Assembly (NCBI GenBank): GCA_038231495.1
Contig: JBBRLG010000373.1
Coordinates: 1-7,642 of the forward strand
Length of the DNA stretch: 7,642 nt
Source: JBBRLG01 sp038231495
GTDB lineage: Bacteria > Planctomycetota > Planctomycetia > Gemmatales > Gemmataceae
Direction of reading: 5' to 3'
Shown here: in pieces, positions 4,906-7,642 of the stretch
Layout of the letters: each line of letters begins with the position of its first letter
Numbering within the stretch: position 1 is the stretch's first letter
Notes under the pieces: generated by a model
The model's input: only the letters and a program-made list of their open reading frames with translations
Databases searched by the model: none
Told to the model about the DNA's origin: nothing
Translations under genes and position numbers: made by a program

Positions 4906-7551
4906 ATGCGTAACCCGATGCGCGCGAAACCATTGTGGGCGTTGGTCGTGCTGGTCGCGCTGCCGTTGACGGCGTCGGCCCAGGCACTGTTGCCGAAGAT
5001 CGAACAGGTGACGTGCATCGGCCTGCCGAGCGGCGGCGGCGCGCTCGGCCGGGCGCGCGAAGGCACCTGGATGCCGGTCTACGTCAAGATCAAGGCGGGC
5101 ATGGGCGGCAGCAAGGCCGGCGATTTCCGTCTGGTCGTCGAAGCACCCGACGCCGAGGAGACGCCCTACCGCAACGTCCTTCCGCTGCCGGCCTTGACCC
5201 CGAACCAGGATTATTTCGCCATCACATACTTGCGCGCCACCAGCGCCGAGATTGAAGTTTGGCTCGAAACCGCGGATCGGCAAACGGTCCCCAAGTCGCG
5301 GTCCACCCAGCGCCTCCCCAACGAACCGGTCCGCGGTGACGCGGTGCTGTGCCTGGCCATCGGCGGCAACGGGCCGGCCGGCTTGCAGAAGTCGCTCGTG
5401 CCGCCGAAGCCCGGCCCGCAGCAAAACCTTCCCCAGGGCTTCGGGCCGAACGGCCCCAACAAGGGCGGGCCGATGCCGGTCCGGCCCGGCGGGCCGCCCG
5501 CGCCGCCGTTGCCGAAAGACGGCGGCCCGGCCCTGGACAAGCAGGTGAACGACAAGGGCGACCCGGTGCCGGACAAGCCGGACGACATCCAGGCCGGCGA
5601 AGAACGGGTGGCGAACAGTTACGCTTTCATCGGCAACGTGCAGGACATGCCCGAGCAATGGTACGGCTACGACGCGGTGGACGTGATTTTTCTCGTGACC
5701 GACGACGCCTCGTTTGTGAAGAACTTGATGAACGCCCGCTCGCGCCGCCAGGCGCTCGTCGAGTGGGTGCGCCGCGGCGGCAAGCTGGTTATCTCGGTCG
5801 GCAACAAGGCCGCCGACGTGGCCGAATTGCTCAAGAACATGCCGTTGCCCGAAGGCGACCTGGGCGAGATTATCAACTGCTCCGTCGATTACAACGTCCG
5901 GCGCAAGTTGCTCAAGTCGGTCAACGTCTGGGCCGGCGCCGACGCCGACAGCCGGCTGCGCGACGCCAACATCGCCAAGCTCACGCCGGGCCGCGGCACG
6001 CGCGTCCTGGTCAGCGAGCCGCCCGAAGACGCCCGGCCGACGGCGCTTTATGCCGTCTGCGGCGCCGGCGCGTGGAACGTCTCGGCCGCCTACGACGCCG
6101 AGCCGCGGCCGCTCGTCGTCGATTCGGCCTGCGGCCTGGGCCGGGTCATGCTCGTCGCCTTCGACCTCGACGCCAGCCCCTTTTCGAGCTGGCCCGGCCG
6201 GGAGAAGGTGTGGAAAAAACTCCTCAGCGAGATGACGCCCGGCCTCAAGCCTTCCGACGGCACGCAGGGTTACAACGACTCGCGCGACCAGCTGCTTCGG
6301 CACATGCGCAGCGAGGTCGAGACGTTCGGCGACGTGCCGACGGTTCATTTCGGCTGGGTGGCGTTGTTCATCGTCGTCTACATCATCATCGTCGGCCCGC
6401 TCGACTATTTGCTGCTGGCGAAGGTGTTCAAGCGGCTGGAACTGACCTGGCTGACGTTTCCGACGGTGGTGCTGACACTGAGCGTGGGTGCCTACTTCGG
6501 GGCGTACGCGCTCAAGGGCGACAAGCGGCGCTTTAACAAGATGGACGTGGTGGAGATCGACCTGCAAAGCCAGCAGGCGTACGGCACCAGCTGGTTCGCG
6601 ATCTTCAGCCCGCGCATCGAAAACTACACGATCGGCGTCGAACCGATCTTCCCCGGCAAGGCGCTAACGACACAGAACAACCAGGACGGCCACTCCGCCG
6701 TGGTCACGGTGCTGGAAGCGCCGCAGGCGATCAACACGATGCGCATCGGCTCGCACAGCCTGTTCAGCCGGCCGTACGAATACGCCCCGGCGGCGTCGGG
6801 CCTGGAGCGGGTGCCGATCCCGGTGTGGTCGATCCGCTCGTTCACGGCGTCGTGGCGGACGCCGCTCCCGGACCAGCCGCCGATCCTGGCCACGGGCACC
6901 GACGACAAGGACGTGAACACGCTGGCGTTGACGCGCCAGGGGACGGTGACGGGGCGCATCACGAACAATTTGCCGGTGACGTTGCGGGACGTGAGCCTGT
7001 TCTATCGCGGCAAGTGGTTCCAGCCGCCGGACGGCGGCAAGTTCGACCTGGCGCCGGGGGCGTCGTTCCCGGTGGCCGACTGGGCGTTGACACCGGACGG
7101 CCGGGCCGACCTGGGGCAATGGCAAGGCTCAACCGCCCTCGTGCCGCCCGCGGGAATCGTGCAGAAACTCCACCAACCCGGCGGTTTCCAGCAGGTGGTC
7201 TCTGCCAAGGCACCCCACGATTTGGCCAAGGAGATGCTGTTTTTCAGCCGCGAAAAGCAGAACGGCGGCGACAACAGCGGCCTACGCCGCATCGACCAGA
7301 GCTGGCGGCTGCAAGAAGTGGCGGAAACGGGCGTCCCCAACGCGCCGAAGCACTACCTGGACGAAGTGATCCTCGTCGCGCGCACGGACTACGTGCCCCA
7401 GGACGATGCGCAGAAGGTGAACGAGAAGTCGCTAGTGCGCCTGTGGGTCGGCGAGTTGCCGAAGGCCAACGCCAAGGTACCGCCGTTGTTGGGGCAGACG
7501 ACGGAGAATACGTTTGTGCGTGTCTATATTCCTGTTCGCCCCCGAAAGTAA
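4906..7551 (+). CDS. Large envelope protein: signal peptide, amidotransferase-like domain, two membrane helices
   Basis: I do not recognise a named gene; the following is what can be seen in the 881 residues. A signal peptide (1-26, core LWALVVLVALPL, likely cut after ASA) precedes a beta-rich domain (about 30-158). A Pro/Gly-rich linker follows (about 163-232). Residues about 235-425 resemble the class I glutamine-amidotransferase-like fold: YDAVDVIFLVTDD, then EWVRRGGKLVISVG (286-299), then a returning strand GLGRVMLVAFDLD (410-422). No nucleophile-elbow cysteine is seen, so it is probably non-catalytic. Two helices (about 483-503 and 515-535) flank a basic loop KVFKR, which puts the loop in the cytoplasm and both large parts in the periplasm. 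The C-terminal part includes a beta-sandwich-like stretch (about 678-750). Start 4906 is favoured by AGGGG at 4895-4899; ATG 4918 would also leave a usable signal peptide. Tandem stops (TAATAATGA) end it. Comparable architectures occur near BatA/MoxR-type genes in planctomycetes, but no such partner is in view. Confidence 0.85.
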   Translation: MRNPMRAKPLWALVVLVALPLTASAQALLPKIEQVTCIGLPSGGGALGRAREGTWMPVYVKIKAGMGGSKAGDFRLVVEAPDAEETPYRNVLPLPALTPNQDYFAITYLRATSAEIEVWLETADRQTVPKSRSTQRLPNEPVRGDAVLCLAIGGNGPAGLQKSLVPPKPGPQQNLPQGFGPNGPNKGGPMPVRPGGPPAPPLPKDGGPALDKQVNDKGDPVPDKPDDIQAGEERVANSYAFIGNVQDMPEQWYGYDAVDVIFLVTDDASFVKNLMNARSRRQALVEWVRRGGKLVISVGNKAADVAELLKNMPLPEGDLGEIINCSVDYNVRRKLLKSVNVWAGADADSRLRDANIAKLTPGRGTRVLVSEPPEDARPTALYAVCGAGAWNVSAAYDAEPRPLVVDSACGLGRVMLVAFDLDASPFSSWPGREKVWKKLLSEMTPGLKPSDGTQGYNDSRDQLLRHMRSEVETFGDVPTVHFGWVALFIVVYIIIVGPLDYLLLAKVFKRLELTWLTFPTVVLTLSVGAYFGAYALKGDKRRFNKMDVVEIDLQSQQAYGTSWFAIFSPRIENYTIGVEPIFPGKALTTQNNQDGHSAVVTVLEAPQAINTMRIGSHSLFSRPYEYAPAASGLERVPIPVWSIRSFTASWRTPLPDQPPILATGTDDKDVNTLALTRQGTVTGRITNNLPVTLRDVSLFYRGKWFQPPDGGKFDLAPGASFPVADWALTPDGRADLGQWQGSTALVPPAGIVQKLHQPGGFQQVVSAKAPHDLAKEMLFFSREKQNGGDNSGLRRIDQSWRLQEVAETGVPNAPKHYLDEVILVARTDYVPQDDAQKVNEKSLVRLWVGELPKANAKVPPLLGQTTENTFVRVYIPVRPRK

Positions 7552-7571
7552 TAATGATGGGGTGTTGTATT

Positions 7572-7606
7572 GGCTGACAGCTAATAGCTGAGAGCTAACA
7601 GCTATT
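7572..7606. repeat. 7-bp tandem repeat, consensus AGCTRAN
   Basis: Five consecutive heptamers follow the last gene: GGCTGAC, AGCTAAT, AGCTGAG, AGCTAAC and AGCTATT. They share the core GCT with a purine or A/T tail. The stretch is AT-richer than its surroundings and non-coding. Degenerate heptamer arrays like this resemble the short tandemly repeated repetitive sequences known from cyanobacteria and other bacteria; the relationship here is inferred from form only. Confidence 0.7.
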
Positions 7607-7612
7607 TTGTTT
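7583..7612 (+). terminator. Possible intrinsic terminator after the envelope gene
   Basis: AATAGCTG (7583-7590) pairs perfectly with CAGCTATT (7599-7606) around an 8-nt loop, followed by TTGTTT and a long pyrimidine stretch. Its position, 31 nt after the stop codon, suits a terminator. The stem has few GC pairs and arises from the heptamer repeat itself, so it may be weak or coincidental. Confidence 0.35.
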
Positions 7613-7623
7613 CCTTCTTCTTC

Positions 7624-7642
7624 CGACACCCGACACCCGACC
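7624..7642. repeat. Second 7-bp tandem repeat, unit CGACACC
   Basis: Two exact heptamers CGACACC (7624-7637) and the start of a third (CGACC) run into the window edge. The unit differs from the AGCTRAN array 18 nt upstream but has the same 7-bp period. A pyrimidine tract separates the two arrays. The full length is not visible. Confidence 0.5.

Noticed and set aside
4543..6567. A 674-codon frame on the - strand
   Set aside because: It lies opposite the MazG-like gene and the envelope gene, is rich in Arg, Ala, His and Val, and has no domain. This is the usual antisense shadow of GC-rich coding DNA. The same applies to the long - frames at 508-1533 and 3101-4552.
1..7642. Defence system, prophage, CRISPR or toxin-antitoxin module
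   Set aside because: MazG-like proteins are sometimes linked to such systems, but here there is no toxin, nuclease, integrase, transposase or spacer array, and the neighbours are purD and envelope proteins.

Overview
The window reads as a stretch of ordinary chromosome from a GC-rich bacterium. It most likely comes from a planctomycete of the Gemmataceae/Pirellulales kind. That assignment is inferred from protein architecture: a secreted protein with TPR, Peptidase-MA-like and TPR blocks, a large unnamed envelope protein with an amidotransferase-like fold, and palindromic intergenic repeats. No rRNA, tRNA or other taxonomic marker is present to confirm it.

All four supported genes lie on the + strand. 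Positions 1-432 hold no convincing gene. They contain a partial palindromic repeat at the left edge, a cluster of short TGGCAAGGGT repeats, one inverted pair of that repeat forming an 11-bp perfect stem, and the leader of the first gene. Positions 433-1722 encode PurD (phosphoribosylamine-glycine ligase), complete and with all signature motifs. A 94-nt gap follows. Positions 1817-4495 encode an 892-residue exported protein with TPR arrays on both sides of a zinc-metallopeptidase-like domain (HEIVH plus a downstream Glu). The 84-nt gap after it contains a 36-bp perfect palindrome. Positions 4580-4885 encode a 101-residue MazG-like nucleotide pyrophosphohydrolase with an unusual four-cysteine tail. 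Twenty nucleotides later, 4906-7551 encodes an 881-residue envelope protein with a signal peptide, a Pro/Gly-rich linker, an amidotransferase-like domain without a visible catalytic cysteine, two membrane helices and a large C-terminal periplasmic part. The last 91 nt are AT-richer. They hold two different 7-bp tandem repeats and a weak terminator-like hairpin.

The genes do not form an obvious pathway. PurD is purine biosynthesis, the MazG-like protein is probably nucleotide-pool housekeeping, and the two large proteins are envelope-located with unknown substrates. The 20-nt spacing suggests the MazG-like gene and the envelope gene are co-transcribed. The larger gaps and the palindrome make a single four-gene operon less certain. 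I found no phage, CRISPR, transposase or defence module. The most noteworthy items are the intergenic repeat families, the cysteine tail of the MazG-like protein, and the domain arrangements of the two large envelope proteins.
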